A DNA stretch of 64,000 nt from an uncultured Candidatus Melainabacteria bacterium (GTDB lineage Bacteria > Cyanobacteriota > Vampirovibrionia > Gastranaerophilales > Gastranaerophilaceae): contig CAKVLH010000002.1 in NCBI GenBank assembly GCA_934757245.1, positions 124,001-188,000 on the forward strand, in the 5' to 3' direction. Below, piece by piece: positions 54,966 to 62,989 of the stretch. Each line of letters begins with the position of its first letter. Position 1 is the stretch's first letter. A model generated the notes under the pieces. The model was not told the DNA's origin. It made no database searches and saw nothing but the letters and a program-made list of their open reading frames with translations. The position numbers were made by a program, and so were the translations under genes.

Positions 54966-55778
54966 TTATTTTCCTAGTGCGTGCGCTTTTTCTGTTGTGC
55001 TTTTGATTACATCGTAGAACAATTTTTCGCTGTTATTTTCATCCATGCAATCAACGCCGACTCTTGTACAACCGCCTTTTGTTGCTACATTAGAAATCAA
55101 TTCTTCCATACTGATTTCTCTATGCAATGCCATTTTTGCAGAACCAATTGCAGTTTGAATACTTAATAACAAAGATTTTTCATAATCTAAGCCTAATTTC
55201 TCGCCTGCTCTAGCAATTTCATTGATAACCTTGTAAAAAAATGCAGGGCCTGAACCTGAAATCGCGGTAACAATGTCAATTTGAGCTTCATTATCAACCA
55301 CTATGCATTTTCCGATGGTAGAAAGAAGTTCTTTAATAAATTCTAAATCTTCTTTTTTTGCGTTTTTTCCGCCAACCATACCGCTCATACCTTCGCCAAC
55401 TAAAGCAGGAGTGTTTGGCATAACTCTGATTACTCTTGTACCTGTAGGTAAATTTGCTTCAAGTTTTTCGGTTGTAACACCTGCTGCAATTGAAACAACA
55501 AGTTTTTCAGGATTAATCCAAGGTGCAATTTCTGCCAATACATCTGCGACTTGATTAGGTTTTGTAGCAATAAATACTGTGTCTGAATTTTTTGCCAATT
55601 CTTTATTATCGCCGATTACTTTAATACCCAAAATCTTAGATTTTTCTTCCAATAAATCTAATTCAGCTTGTGAAGCAACAAGTTCTTCAGGCTTTGCAAA
55701 ACCTGTTTTAATTAATCCTTTTATAATTGCGCTTGCCATTTTTCCTGCGCCAATAAAACCAATTTTATAATTACTCAT
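54966..55778 (-). CDS. proC: Pyrroline-5-carboxylate reductase
   Basis: Last step of proline synthesis: NAD(P)H-dependent reduction of pyrroline-5-carboxylate. The 270-aa protein has the Rossmann motif GFIGAGKMASAIIKG near residue 7, VFIATKPNQV, the RVMPNTPALVGEG motif near residue 117, and the C-terminal dimer helix with SGSGPAFFY and the family signature near ATKGGCTRVGVD. AGGAGAACT precedes the ATG. It is 13 bp downstream of fabF on the same strand, so it may be read from the scpA-to-fabF operon. Confidence 0.95.
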   Translation of the reverse strand: MSNYKIGFIGAGKMASAIIKGLIKTGFAKPEELVASQAELDLLEEKSKILGIKVIGDNKELAKNSDTVFIATKPNQVADVLAEIAPWINPEKLVVSIAAGVTTEKLEANLPTGTRVIRVMPNTPALVGEGMSGMVGGKNAKKEDLEFIKELLSTIGKCIVVDNEAQIDIVTAISGSGPAFFYKVINEIARAGEKLGLDYEKSLLLSIQTAIGSAKMALHREISMEELISNVATKGGCTRVGVDCMDENNSEKLFYDVIKSTTEKAHALGK

Positions 55779-55791
55779 AATCAGTTCTCCT

Positions 55792-57006
55792 TTATACTCT
55801 CTTCAAAATTATTGATGTATTTATTCCGCCGAATGCAAAATTGTTTGTCATAATATAAGGACAATCAAGCGTTCTACCTTCGCCCATAATATAATCCAAT
55901 CTTCCGCATGCTTCATCAGGATGTTTAAGATTCAGAGTCGGCGGATACCAATTGTTATTCATCATCTCTACGCCTAAAATCGCCTCAATTGCACCGCAAG
56001 CGCCAAGCGTATGACCTGTATAACTCTTGATTGAACTTATCGGAATTTTGCCAAAAACTTCTTCTGTCGCAACAGATTCCGCTATATCACCATTTACAGT
56101 TCCTGTTCCATGCGCATTAATATACCCAATATCGTTAGGTTTAAGCCCCGCGCATTCTAGTGATTTGCGCATAACTTCAGCCATTGTGTCTTTATTTGGA
56201 TTTGTAATATGTGCTCCGTCTGTATTTGTCGCAAATCCGACGATTTCTGCATGAATTTTTGCTCCGCGAGCTTTTGCGTGTTCATATTCTTCTAATATAA
56301 CGGTTCCGGCGCCTTCTCCGATTACAAGTCCGTCTCTATCTTTGTCAAATGGAGCCGGTGTTAAATTAGGCGTATCATTTTTTGTACTTGTAGCATAAAG
56401 AGTATCAAAAACTCCAACTTGCGTTGGGTGGATTTCTTCGGCACCACCTGCAATCATAACATCTTGGTAGTCGTCTTTAATTACTTCATAAGCATAACCG
56501 ATTCCCATTGAACCCGATGTGCAAGCAGTAGAAGTCGGAATTAATCTGCCGTGAGTTTTAAAATACAATGACAAGTTTACGGCGGTTGTTTGTGGCATCA
56601 TCTTTATGTAAGAACCCGAATTTAACATTTTGACTTGTTTATCAATGCACATTGAATAAAAATCTAAAACTGCATCAAAAGAACCCATTGAAGAACCATA
56701 GCTAACGCCGGCTTTGTGTATGCATTCATCACCCAATAATCCTGCGTCTCTAAAAGCATCTTCTGCTGTAACAACTGACATTACAGACACTTTACCCATT
56801 GTGCGCTTAATTTTTCTGTTAAAATATTCCGGTTCTACAAAACCTTGAACAAATGCGCCTAGATTTGTATTCAATCGTTCAAATTCATCTAATTTTTCCC
56901 AATTAGAAACGCAATTTTCGTAAGTTTTAAGCCTTTCAAACGCGGATTTTACTGTTGAACCCAGAGGAGACGCAAGCCCCATTCCTGTTATAACGACTCT
57001 TCTCAC
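55792..57006 (-). CDS. Beta-ketoacyl-ACP synthase (FabF type)
   Basis: Condensing enzyme with the Cys-His-His triad: Cys in TACTSGSMG near residue 163, His in INAHGTGTVNGD near 298, His in SYTGHTLGACG near 335, with Lys in SSIKSY. The 404-aa length is FabF-like. GVAV-type starts are missing, but RRVVITGMGLASPLGS is present. In this operon it is paired with an SDR reductase and an ApeP-like hotdog protein. It may thus act in a specialised acyl or polyene pathway and not be the housekeeping FabF. The start overlaps fabG by 4 bp. Confidence 0.9.
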   Translation of the reverse strand: MRRVVITGMGLASPLGSTVKSAFERLKTYENCVSNWEKLDEFERLNTNLGAFVQGFVEPEYFNRKIKRTMGKVSVMSVVTAEDAFRDAGLLGDECIHKAGVSYGSSMGSFDAVLDFYSMCIDKQVKMLNSGSYIKMMPQTTAVNLSLYFKTHGRLIPTSTACTSGSMGIGYAYEVIKDDYQDVMIAGGAEEIHPTQVGVFDTLYATSTKNDTPNLTPAPFDKDRDGLVIGEGAGTVILEEYEHAKARGAKIHAEIVGFATNTDGAHITNPNKDTMAEVMRKSLECAGLKPNDIGYINAHGTGTVNGDIAESVATEEVFGKIPISSIKSYTGHTLGACGAIEAILGVEMMNNNWYPPTLNLKHPDEACGRLDYIMGEGRTLDCPYIMTNNFAFGGINTSIILKRV

Positions 57007-57722
57007 AGATAAAGCCCTCCGTTTATAGCAATGACTTGTCCCGTAATATATCCTGCATCCTCTGAAAGTAAATAATTTACAGCACTTGCAACTTCTTTTG
57101 CGCTTCCCATTCTCTTCATAGGTATTTGTTTAACAACTTCTTGTGGTAAATCTTCTGTCATTTCAGTTTCAATAACCCCAGGAGCTACGCAGTTAACAGT
57201 AATATGACGTTTAGCAACTTCTTGACTCAAAGCCTTTACGGCGCCGATTAAACCTGCTTTTGAAGCGCTATAATTAACTTGTCCTCGATTTCCGCATTGA
57301 CCGGAAATTGATGACATAACAACGATTCTGCCTTTTTTAGCTTGAATTAATGGCATAATAATTGGTCTAATGACATTATAAAAACCACCTAAATTAGTGT
57401 CGAGAACTTTATCCCACTCATTATCTTCCATTGCAGGAAATGGATTATCCATTGCAATTCCGGCGTTCAAAACTATACCGTAATAAACGCCATTTGTTTC
57501 AATATCGTTCAACAAAACTTTTTCAGCTTCGGCTCTGTTTGAAATATCAAACGCCAAAGATCTCGCTTTAACTCCTTTTGATTCGATTTCTGATTTCAAA
57601 TCATTTAATCGTTCTGCGTTTTTTGAGCAATGCAAAACAAGGTTATAACCGTTTTCTGCCAAATAAAGCGCAATCGCTTTGCCAATTCCTCTACTTGCTC
57701 CTGTAACTAATACATCATTCAT
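57003..57722 (-). CDS. 3-oxoacyl-ACP reductase-type SDR (FabG-like)
   Basis: A 239-aa short-chain dehydrogenase of the FabG class. It shows the NADPH motif TGASRGIG at residues 7-14, NAGIAMD near 89, catalytic Ser in SSISGQCGN, Tyr-x3-Lys in YSASKAG near 152, and PGVIETEMTEDLP. It would reduce a 3-oxoacyl thioester made by the adjacent synthase. It overlaps the hotdog gene by 8 bp and the synthase gene by 4 bp, showing tight coupling. No acyl carrier protein gene lies next to it. Confidence 0.92.
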   Translation of the reverse strand: MNDVLVTGASRGIGKAIALYLAENGYNLVLHCSKNAERLNDLKSEIESKGVKARSLAFDISNRAEAEKVLLNDIETNGVYYGIVLNAGIAMDNPFPAMEDNEWDKVLDTNLGGFYNVIRPIIMPLIQAKKGRIVVMSSISGQCGNRGQVNYSASKAGLIGAVKALSQEVAKRHITVNCVAPGVIETEMTEDLPQEVVKQIPMKRMGSAKEVASAVNYLLSEDAGYITGQVIAINGGLYL

Positions 57723-58158
57723 TTTTTAGCACTTCCTCGATATTTTCACCTTGATAAGCGTTAATCGTCGCGCTCGCCAATTCGTTTCCTATACTATCAT
57801 ATATTAAACAGTCAAAAACGACAATTTCGTTATCATCAAAAATTTCGGAAGCTTTTACAAAATATGTATTGCCTTCAAGAAAATAATCAATTTTGTTATT
57901 ATAAAGCCTTGAGCCTAAAAGTAACCCCGGACGCGGTTCTTCTTCCCCTCGTTTATAATAAGCGTAACACCCGATAGTTTGCGCCATAAATTCAATTCCG
58001 ACAAGAGAATTAATACCTTTACCGTCCTCAAAGAAAAGTTTTTGGGGATAAACATCAAACTTAGCTGTCAAAGAATTGTTCTCTAAATCAATTTCTACAA
58101 CATCATCAATAAGAATCATTGGCGGTTTATGCGGAAGTATCTTGGCTAAATCTACCAT
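57715..58158 (-). CDS. Hotdog-fold 3-hydroxyacyl-ACP dehydratase-like protein (ApeP-like)
   Basis: A 147-aa single hotdog domain. It begins DLAKILPHKPPMILIDDVVEI, the pattern shared by FabZ and the aryl-polyene-cluster protein ApeP; then GVEYMAQT-like GIEFMAQTIGCYAYYKR, with the Glu/Gln positions of the active site, and LLGSRLYNNKIDYF near residue 82, which is more ApeP-like than FabZ-like. The C-terminal strand has NAYQGENIEEV. It probably dehydrates the hydroxyacyl product of the neighbouring reductase. It overlaps scpB by 1 bp. Confidence 0.78.
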   Translation of the reverse strand: MVDLAKILPHKPPMILIDDVVEIDLENNSLTAKFDVYPQKLFFEDGKGINSLVGIEFMAQTIGCYAYYKRGEEEPRPGLLLGSRLYNNKIDYFLEGNTYFVKASEIFDDNEIVVFDCLIYDSIGNELASATINAYQGENIEEVLKNE

Positions 58159-58748
58159 TATAAAGCATTATCCGTTTCGCTATTTGTGCTTAGTTGTTGC
58201 GCTCTTTCAACAGGGGCACTAGTATGACGTGTATTTTCCTCGTTATCTCGTACGCCTTTGTCAATATTCAAAGTTTTAACTAACGCTCTTACATCACCTT
58301 TTAATTTAAAATACTCCGCAAACTTAGGTGTTGTTTTGATATTATAAGAACGTCCGTTTTTATCCTTATGGCGCGAAATCAAACCTTTTTCAAGAAGCTC
58401 TTGAACATGCTCATACGCGTTTGAACCTCTTAAATCCTTTAATAAAGATTGGCGAATAGGCTCTTTTAGTGCAATTACGGTTAGTGTCTTTAAAACGGGC
58501 GGTTTTAATTCAACAGGACAAAGCTTCTCAACAATATCTAAATGTTCTTGTTTAACCTGCAAAATATAGCCGTTTTCGTCATCAATTTCTAATGCGCCGT
58601 CTCTTGAAGCGTAATCCATGATAAGTTCAAGCAAAGCTTCTTCAACTTTTTCCGGCTCTTCTTCCAAAATTTCTGCAATATCTTTTATCTGAAGCACTTT
58701 AGCCGTTACAAACAAAACAGCTTCGATTCTTGATTTTAACTGTTCCAT
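58158..58748 (-). CDS. scpB: Segregation and condensation protein ScpB
   Basis: ScpB is the winged-helix dimer that binds the kleisin ScpA in the SMC complex, which organises and segregates chromosomes. The first winged helix (LKSRIEAVLFVTAKVLQIKDIAEIL) and second (LKTLTVIALKEPIRQSLLKDLRG, HVQELLEKGLISR) are evident, with the RGSNAYEH motif. 196 aa with a polar tail of about 25 residues. It overlaps scpA by 1 bp upstream and the hotdog gene by 1 bp downstream. smc is not in the window. Confidence 0.92.
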   Translation of the reverse strand: MEQLKSRIEAVLFVTAKVLQIKDIAEILEEEPEKVEEALLELIMDYASRDGALEIDDENGYILQVKQEHLDIVEKLCPVELKPPVLKTLTVIALKEPIRQSLLKDLRGSNAYEHVQELLEKGLISRHKDKNGRSYNIKTTPKFAEYFKLKGDVRALVKTLNIDKGVRDNEENTRHTSAPVERAQQLSTNSETDNAL

Positions 58749-59668
58749 TATGCACTAACCTCGCTATTATCAACTAAAACACTTTTTGCATTCTCTATTG
58801 TAGCATCAAATTCTTCACTGTCTTGACTAGTTGTCAATTCCTCGTGTGGACGTTTAACAACGTACAAATCAGAATAAAATTCGTCTTGTTCCAAATCATA
58901 ATCACTCTCAACAGTTAAAAATAACAATGAAATATATGCGCTAATTTTATCCATTCCAAGAAGTGTAAGTTCGTTAAGTTCAATCTTATCTTGACGGCTT
59001 AAAATTTCAGACAAATTCGCTTTTAATCTTTGCACTCCGTTTTCAATGTATTCATCATGCGCAAGATTAATAATATCATCCGGCGAAAGTTTTGCGTAAT
59101 TCTGAACACGTCTTTTTGCACGTTCGTGCGCATTCTTTAAAGACTGTTTTTTATCCAGCATTTCGTAGAATTCTAATTGTCTAATCAAGTCGCGCAATGT
59201 AACGACACGATTGTGGTTAAGTCTTACGCTCGTTCTGCGTTGCAAAACTTCGTCAATAGAAATCACGTTGTTTGTTGGGATATAATCATCCTCTTGATAA
59301 TCTAAAGGAGCATCATCATACTCTAAATCAACTTCCGGTTGTGGCTCAAAATCAAGAACATCCAAACCTTCCAAAACATTTGACTTAAGTTTAAGCAAAA
59401 TCGCAGCAAACAAAAGAGTTCTACCCGTAAGTCTTAAATTTTGCGCCTTTGATTGAAAAAGGTGCATTAAATATTTATCTGTAACTTCTACAATATCAAC
59501 ATTCCAAGGGTCAATCTTACCTTGTCTTGCCATACTTACAAGAATTTCAATTCCGTCAACTTCAGCTTCTTGAACGAATTTTTCTTCTTTTTCATTCAAA
59601 TGATGAGCGGAATTGTGCATAACGCCCGTAGAATTCATATTCAAACTATCTATATTATTTACTGCCAT
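58748..59668 (-). CDS. scpA: Segregation and condensation protein ScpA
   Basis: Kleisin subunit of the SMC-ScpAB condensin. The N-terminal domain starts near residue 32 (VQEAEVDGIEILVSMARQGKIDPWNVDIVEVTD-like motif, with GKIDPWNVDI clear), followed by TGRTLLFAAILLKLKSNVL near residue 82. The C-terminal winged helix covers residues 200-290 (LTLLGMDKISAYISLLFLTVESDYDLEQDEFYSDL). The 306-aa length is slightly long, with an acidic linker. A TAAAAT hexamer ends 6 nt before the ATG, with no Shine-Dalgarno; it heads the five-gene overlapping operon. Confidence 0.93.
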   Translation of the reverse strand: MAVNNIDSLNMNSTGVMHNSAHHLNEKEEKFVQEAEVDGIEILVSMARQGKIDPWNVDIVEVTDKYLMHLFQSKAQNLRLTGRTLLFAAILLKLKSNVLEGLDVLDFEPQPEVDLEYDDAPLDYQEDDYIPTNNVISIDEVLQRRTSVRLNHNRVVTLRDLIRQLEFYEMLDKKQSLKNAHERAKRRVQNYAKLSPDDIINLAHDEYIENGVQRLKANLSEILSRQDKIELNELTLLGMDKISAYISLLFLTVESDYDLEQDEFYSDLYVVKRPHEELTTSQDSEEFDATIENAKSVLVDNSEVSA

Positions 59669-59674
59669 ACTTAT

Positions 59675-59680
59675 ATTTTA
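59675..59680 (-). promoter_or_regulatory. Leaderless -10 hexamer of the scpA operon
   Basis: TAAAAT on the minus strand ends exactly 6 nt before the scpA ATG (59668). Confidence 0.45.
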
Positions 59681-59834
59681 ATTTATGCGTCAAGTCTTTT
59701 AATCCTCTGTTTTCATGAGTATAGAATCGGCATGAATACCAATCAAAAGATTTAACGTCCAAATCCCTTTTGTAATTTTAACATTCAAATGAAAATCCTG
59801 CAAATCTTTACAATTGTCTTAATATAAAAGTTAT

Positions 59835-59860
59835 TGTTGGGGTGGAAACCTCAACCTACT
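59835..59860. repeat. GTTGGGG-type palindrome
   Basis: GTTGGGGTGGAAACCTCAACCTAC is related to the hairpins at 3024 and 7741. It lies in the 216-bp gap between scpA and the Fe-S protein gene, where no other feature was seen. Confidence 0.55.
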
Positions 59861-59884
59861 GTTACCCTAATAGCTTAAAGATAG

Positions 59885-60922
59885 CTATCCTATATTCTTA
59901 ACCAAAAACTCCGTAAAATCTTGAACCTTGTATTGTCCAAAACAGAATGCACTTAATGCTGTTTCGCAACCAAGACAAGATGTCAAAACGATTTTTGTAC
60001 CACTATTTATAATATTATTGTGTTTGTTTTTGTAAATCTTTGAAAGAATCTTATATTCGTCAAGTTTTGTAATTCCATTTAATCCGCAACAGCTGTCAAA
60101 ATCTTTCATTTCAACGTATTCTAAATTTTCGGTATTCTCTAAAATCCATTTGATATCTTCAAAGTTATCCAAGTTGCAAGGTTTATGGAATGTTACTTTA
60201 GTTTTCTTTTTTAGTTTTAATCTAAGTTGATTTTCTCTTATATAAGTAAAAATATTTCTAACATTCAAATCTTGCGAAAAGCCTTTGATTGTTTTTTCAC
60301 AGCTTGCACAAGTTGTTACAATATCAGTAATGCCATTCTGCTTAATTATATTTAAATAGCTTTCTTTTGATTGCCTAAAACTTTCTTTATCTCCGCGAAC
60401 ATAAAACGGAATGCCACAACAATTGAATTTTGGAGAGCAAACTTCGATATTGCAAGAGTTTAAAAGTTTTACAACTGCCTTATTGCCTTTAATATTCCCG
60501 CTACAACCGCCAAAATAGATAACTTTTTTATCAAAATTTTTAGACTTTATATTTTTAGCGAAAAGGCTTAAAATTTTTATTCCGATTCCAAATATAAAAT
60601 TTTTTTGGATAAACGAAACAAATCTTTCAAAGCTATGCGTTCTAAAGTATTCGGCTTTTGCGGATGCAATTATGTCAACTACATTGATTCCACTGGGACA
60701 AAATTTAGTACACGCTCCGCATTTTAGACATAAATCTAAGTAACGATTTAATTTTGGAGACATCTTGAAATCCCCTTTGATTAAACCGCGAAGCATAATG
60801 AAATGCCCTCTTGAAACTGTGCAGTCGTTGCCTGTAATTTTGTATATGGGACAGACTGCCTGACAAAGTCCACATTTTGAGCAAGAGTGTATTTCTTCTT
60901 TGTATTCCGCCAAATCTTTCAT
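59885..60922 (-). CDS. Fe-S oxidoreductase with two 4Fe-4S clusters and two CCG domains (GlcF/LutA/GlpC type)
   Basis: A 345-aa cytoplasmic-side electron-transfer subunit. Two ferredoxin-type clusters are seen: Cys14, Cys17, Cys20, Cys24 (CSKCGLCQAVCP) and Cys65, Cys68, Cys71, Cys75 (CLKCGACTKFCP). Two Cys-Cys-Gly domains follow (FNCCGIPFYVRGD near 165, FDSCCGLNGI near 280) as in the iron-sulfur subunits of glycolate, glycerol-3-phosphate or lactate oxidation. The flavin partner is not adjacent, so the substrate is unknown. A TAAAAT hexamer lies 6 nt before the ATG, again without a Shine-Dalgarno. Divergent from the phosphatase gene. Confidence 0.87.
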   Translation of the reverse strand: MKDLAEYKEEIHSCSKCGLCQAVCPIYKITGNDCTVSRGHFIMLRGLIKGDFKMSPKLNRYLDLCLKCGACTKFCPSGINVVDIIASAKAEYFRTHSFERFVSFIQKNFIFGIGIKILSLFAKNIKSKNFDKKVIYFGGCSGNIKGNKAVVKLLNSCNIEVCSPKFNCCGIPFYVRGDKESFRQSKESYLNIIKQNGITDIVTTCASCEKTIKGFSQDLNVRNIFTYIRENQLRLKLKKKTKVTFHKPCNLDNFEDIKWILENTENLEYVEMKDFDSCCGLNGITKLDEYKILSKIYKNKHNNIINSGTKIVLTSCLGCETALSAFCFGQYKVQDFTEFLVKNIG

Positions 60923-60928
60923 AACACC

Positions 60929-60934
60929 ATTTTA
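60929..60934 (-). promoter_or_regulatory. Leaderless -10 hexamer of the Fe-S protein gene
   Basis: TAAAAT on the minus strand ends exactly 6 nt before the ATG at 60922. Confidence 0.45.
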
Positions 60935-60994
60935 GCACAATTGTTTTGTTGCTTTCGTATAAAAATTCGACATGATAAATTTTTAAAATTTGAC

Positions 60995-61582
60995 ATGGCA
61001 AAAAATTTTTTTTGGTGTTTTTATATCATTGTGAAACTTCGTGATTTAAATTATATATTTGGATATCAAAAAATAGTAAAGGTAGATAATAATCTATTGC
61101 GTGGTAGTGCTCCTTTTACACCTTTTAAAATGGCGAGATTAAAATTGAACGGTGTGAAGCAGATAATTGATTTGCGTACATCTTCAGTTTCCGGTTCATC
61201 TACTGCGAAAGCAATTGAGAAGTTTTATTGTAAATGTTTTAACATTAAGTATATTAATATGCCATTCGCATTTACTAATGGCTATTTACCTGCAGAAAAT
61301 AGTTTTGAAACTGTTGCTAATAAAATAAATGAAAACAATTTGAGAACTTATATTCATTGCCATTACGGAAGACATCGAACAGGGGAATGTGTTGCGTTTT
61401 ATCAAAAACAAAAAAATTACAATGAAGACGAAATAGTGAAAGGTTTGTTAGATAATGGTTGGAATAAAAAAATCGATTTTGTAGAACGTAGCTATAAAAG
61501 CTTATTAATGTTTTTAAAAAAATATTTTCCTGCTCAGAAACATATAGATGAAGTTGAAAAATATAAAAAATTGTTTGGATAA
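60995..61582 (+). CDS. Dual-specificity / tyrosine phosphatase-like protein
   Basis: A cysteine phosphatase of the DSP/PTP fold. It has NLLRGSAP near residue 29 (the usual entry strand NLYRSGQP-type), VKQIIDLRTS near 50, and the catalytic P-loop HCHYGRHRTG with Cys and Arg five residues apart, followed by helices. About 195 aa from the ATG at 60995. The true start is uncertain: GTG at 61031 would leave a 183-aa protein and no ATG candidate has a clear Shine-Dalgarno. Cellular substrates are unknown; relatives act on phosphoproteins, inositol phosphates or polyphosphates. Confidence 0.8.
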   Translation: MAKNFFWCFYIIVKLRDLNYIFGYQKIVKVDNNLLRGSAPFTPFKMARLKLNGVKQIIDLRTSSVSGSSTAKAIEKFYCKCFNIKYINMPFAFTNGYLPAENSFETVANKINENNLRTYIHCHYGRHRTGECVAFYQKQKNYNEDEIVKGLLDNGWNKKIDFVERSYKSLLMFLKKYFPAQKHIDEVEKYKKLFG

Positions 61583-61649
61583 TTCTTTTAAGGCATATTG
61601 TGGAAACTTAAGCATTAATATTATAGAGTAGAGTCGTAAGAGAGTTGAA

Positions 61650-61675
61650 ATATTATAACTAATTAGTTATAATAT
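61650..61675. promoter_or_regulatory. Perfect 26-bp palindromic operator at the toxin-antitoxin promoter
   Basis: The palindrome has a TAACTAATTAGTTA centre and AT-rich arms (61650-61675). It covers a TATAAT hexamer (61668-61673) 15 nt upstream of the toxin ATG. Such operators are bound by HigA-type antitoxins to repress their own operon. Confidence 0.7.
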
Positions 61676-61688
61676 AATTAGGTACAAA

Positions 61689-62057
61689 ATGGATAAGAAA
61701 TACGAAGTAATATTCTGGCAAGATACAAACGGTTATAGCGAAAGCCAAGAATATATCTACAAGTTGAAAGAAAAATCTTTAAAATCAAAAGATGCAAGAA
61801 TTAAATTAAAGAAAATAGTTGAGTATCTTGATATCTTAGAATGCTATGGCACACAAGTCGGAGAACCTTTTATCAAACATTTAGAAGGTGATTTGTACGA
61901 ATTAAGACCGATTAGAGACAGATTTTTCTTTTTCTACAAACAAGAAAATAAATATATTATTCTTAACCACTTCGTAAAAATGACTCAAAAAACTCCTCGT
62001 AGGGAGATTGAAAAGGCCTTAAAACTAATGAAAGATTCTATTGAAAGGAATTTGTAA
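61689..62057 (+). CDS. HigB-type toxin (phage Gp49-like, RelE/ParE superfamily)
   Basis: A 122-aa protein of the Gp49/HigB group, typically ribosome-dependent mRNA endonucleases. The signature LYELRPIRDRFFFFYKQ near residue 75 and NHFVKMTQKTPRREIEKA near residue 98 is clear. The upstream region has a weak TTAGGT. The antitoxin gene follows after 2 bp, an order (toxin first) typical of HigBA. Toxicity cannot be judged from the sequence. Confidence 0.85.
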   Translation: MDKKYEVIFWQDTNGYSESQEYIYKLKEKSLKSKDARIKLKKIVEYLDILECYGTQVGEPFIKHLEGDLYELRPIRDRFFFFYKQENKYIILNHFVKMTQKTPRREIEKALKLMKDSIERNL

Positions 62058-62059
62058 AA

Positions 62060-62338
62060 ATGGAAAATAAACATTCTAACAAATGGTCAGATTTTAAAGA
62101 AACTCTTGATTTAACAAGAGAAGAACAATCCCAAATAGATTTGCAGGTAGAACTATTGGGAAAAATTCTTGAGATTAGGAAAGAAAGAGGCTTAACACAA
62201 GCTGAGTTTGCTAAATTATGTAATATCAAACAAGAGTATTTAGTTCGTTTAGAGAAATCAAAAACAGCTCCTCAAATTGATACTTTATTGAAGATTTTAA
62301 TTCCTCTCGGATATAAACTTGATATTGTACCTTTGTAA
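62060..62338 (+). CDS. HigA-type antitoxin, XRE helix-turn-helix
   Basis: The 92-aa protein has an acidic N-terminal third (residues 1-32) that could neutralise the toxin. It also has an XRE domain: LGKILEIRKERGLTQAEFAKLCNIKQEYLVRLEKSKTAP (residues 33-72) and a C-terminal helix. GGAA precedes the ATG within the toxin gene's end. It most likely binds the palindrome at 61650-61675. Confidence 0.88.
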   Translation: MENKHSNKWSDFKETLDLTREEQSQIDLQVELLGKILEIRKERGLTQAEFAKLCNIKQEYLVRLEKSKTAPQIDTLLKILIPLGYKLDIVPL

Positions 62339-62364
62339 TAATATGAAGTTTTTAATAGAAATAA

Positions 62365-62392
62365 AATAGCAACGGCAAAAACCGTTGCTATT
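62365..62392 (+). terminator. Terminator after the antitoxin gene
   Basis: AATAGCAACGG (62365-62375) and CCGTTGCTATT (62382-62392) form an 11-bp stem with a CAAAAA loop, between the antitoxin stop and the opposite-strand tRNA. The following T-run is weak. Confidence 0.7.
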
Positions 62393-62407
62393 ATTGAGTT
62401 TTAAATT

Positions 62408-62479
62408 TGGGCCCGGAGGGATTCGAACCCACGACCAAAGGATTATGAGTCCTCTGCGCTACCGCTGCGCCACAGGCCC
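62408..62479 (-). tRNA. tRNA with anticodon CAT (elongator Met or Ile2)
   Basis: Minus strand. Acceptor stem GGGCCTG (62473-62479) with CGGGCCC (62409-62415), one G-T pair, discriminator A (62408). The D arm is TGGCGCAGCGGTAGCGC, the anticodon stem GAGGA/TCCTT with loop CTCATAA, and the T loop GTTCGAATC. The three GC pairs of initiator tRNA are absent, so it is not initiator Met. Met and lysidine-modified Ile cannot be told apart without checking for tilS identity elements. CCA is not encoded. Confidence 0.93.
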
Positions 62480-62670
62480 AAGAGCATGGCGTCTTAATTA
62501 TTCAGTTTTATTTTATTTAGCCTGTGTCTTGCGCTAGCGTCGCTACCTACCTCTCACAAAACTTGACATTTAGTCAACTTTTGTTCGGCAGGGTGCCACA
62601 GGCCCAAAAGCATGGCGTCTTAATTATTCAGTTTTATTTTTTTGTTCGGCAGAGTGCCACAGGCCTCTAA
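62469..62670. repeat. Tandem copies of the tRNA(CAT) 5' end and its upstream flank
   Basis: The 5' end of the tRNA (GCCACAGGCCCA on the plus strand, 62469-62480) plus about 36 bp of flank (AGCATGGCGTCTTAATTATT and following) is repeated at 62595-62642. A shorter third copy (GCCACAGGCC) lies at 62656-62665. TTTGTTCGGCAG precedes copies 2 and 3. The stretch 62480-62989 holds no gene; besides these repeats only the hairpin at 62896 is visible. Confidence 0.85.
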
Positions 62671-62895
62671 GCAGGATAACTTAAATTTCATCCACCTTAC
62701 TCAAGTCTATCAACTAATTGGCAAAAAATCAAGAGCAAAATGATAATTTATATAATTAATCTAATTTGTATTTGTATGGTTTGATTGCTGTTAACTTTGT
62801 CAAGTAAAAATACTATAGAATTGAGTTTGCCTGCGTTCAATAACCAATAGTAACAGTAAAGGATTGAGTTTGTTAATAAATGTAACAATTTGGCT

Positions 62896-62926
62896 AATTT
62901 TGCGCGATATAGCGCAAAATTTTTTA
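62896..62926 (+). terminator. Intrinsic-terminator-like hairpin upstream of the exoprotein gene
   Basis: AATTTTGCGC and GCGCAAAATT (62896-62905, 62912-62921) form a perfect 10-bp stem with a GATATA loop and a T-run. No plus-strand gene ends here, so it may be an early stop or an attenuator 64 nt before the exoprotein ATG. Confidence 0.55.
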
Positions 62927-62989
62927 TGTTGGATTTTTTTTAATAGTATATTAATAGATAAACAGTCAACATAAGAAGGATTTGTTTTT

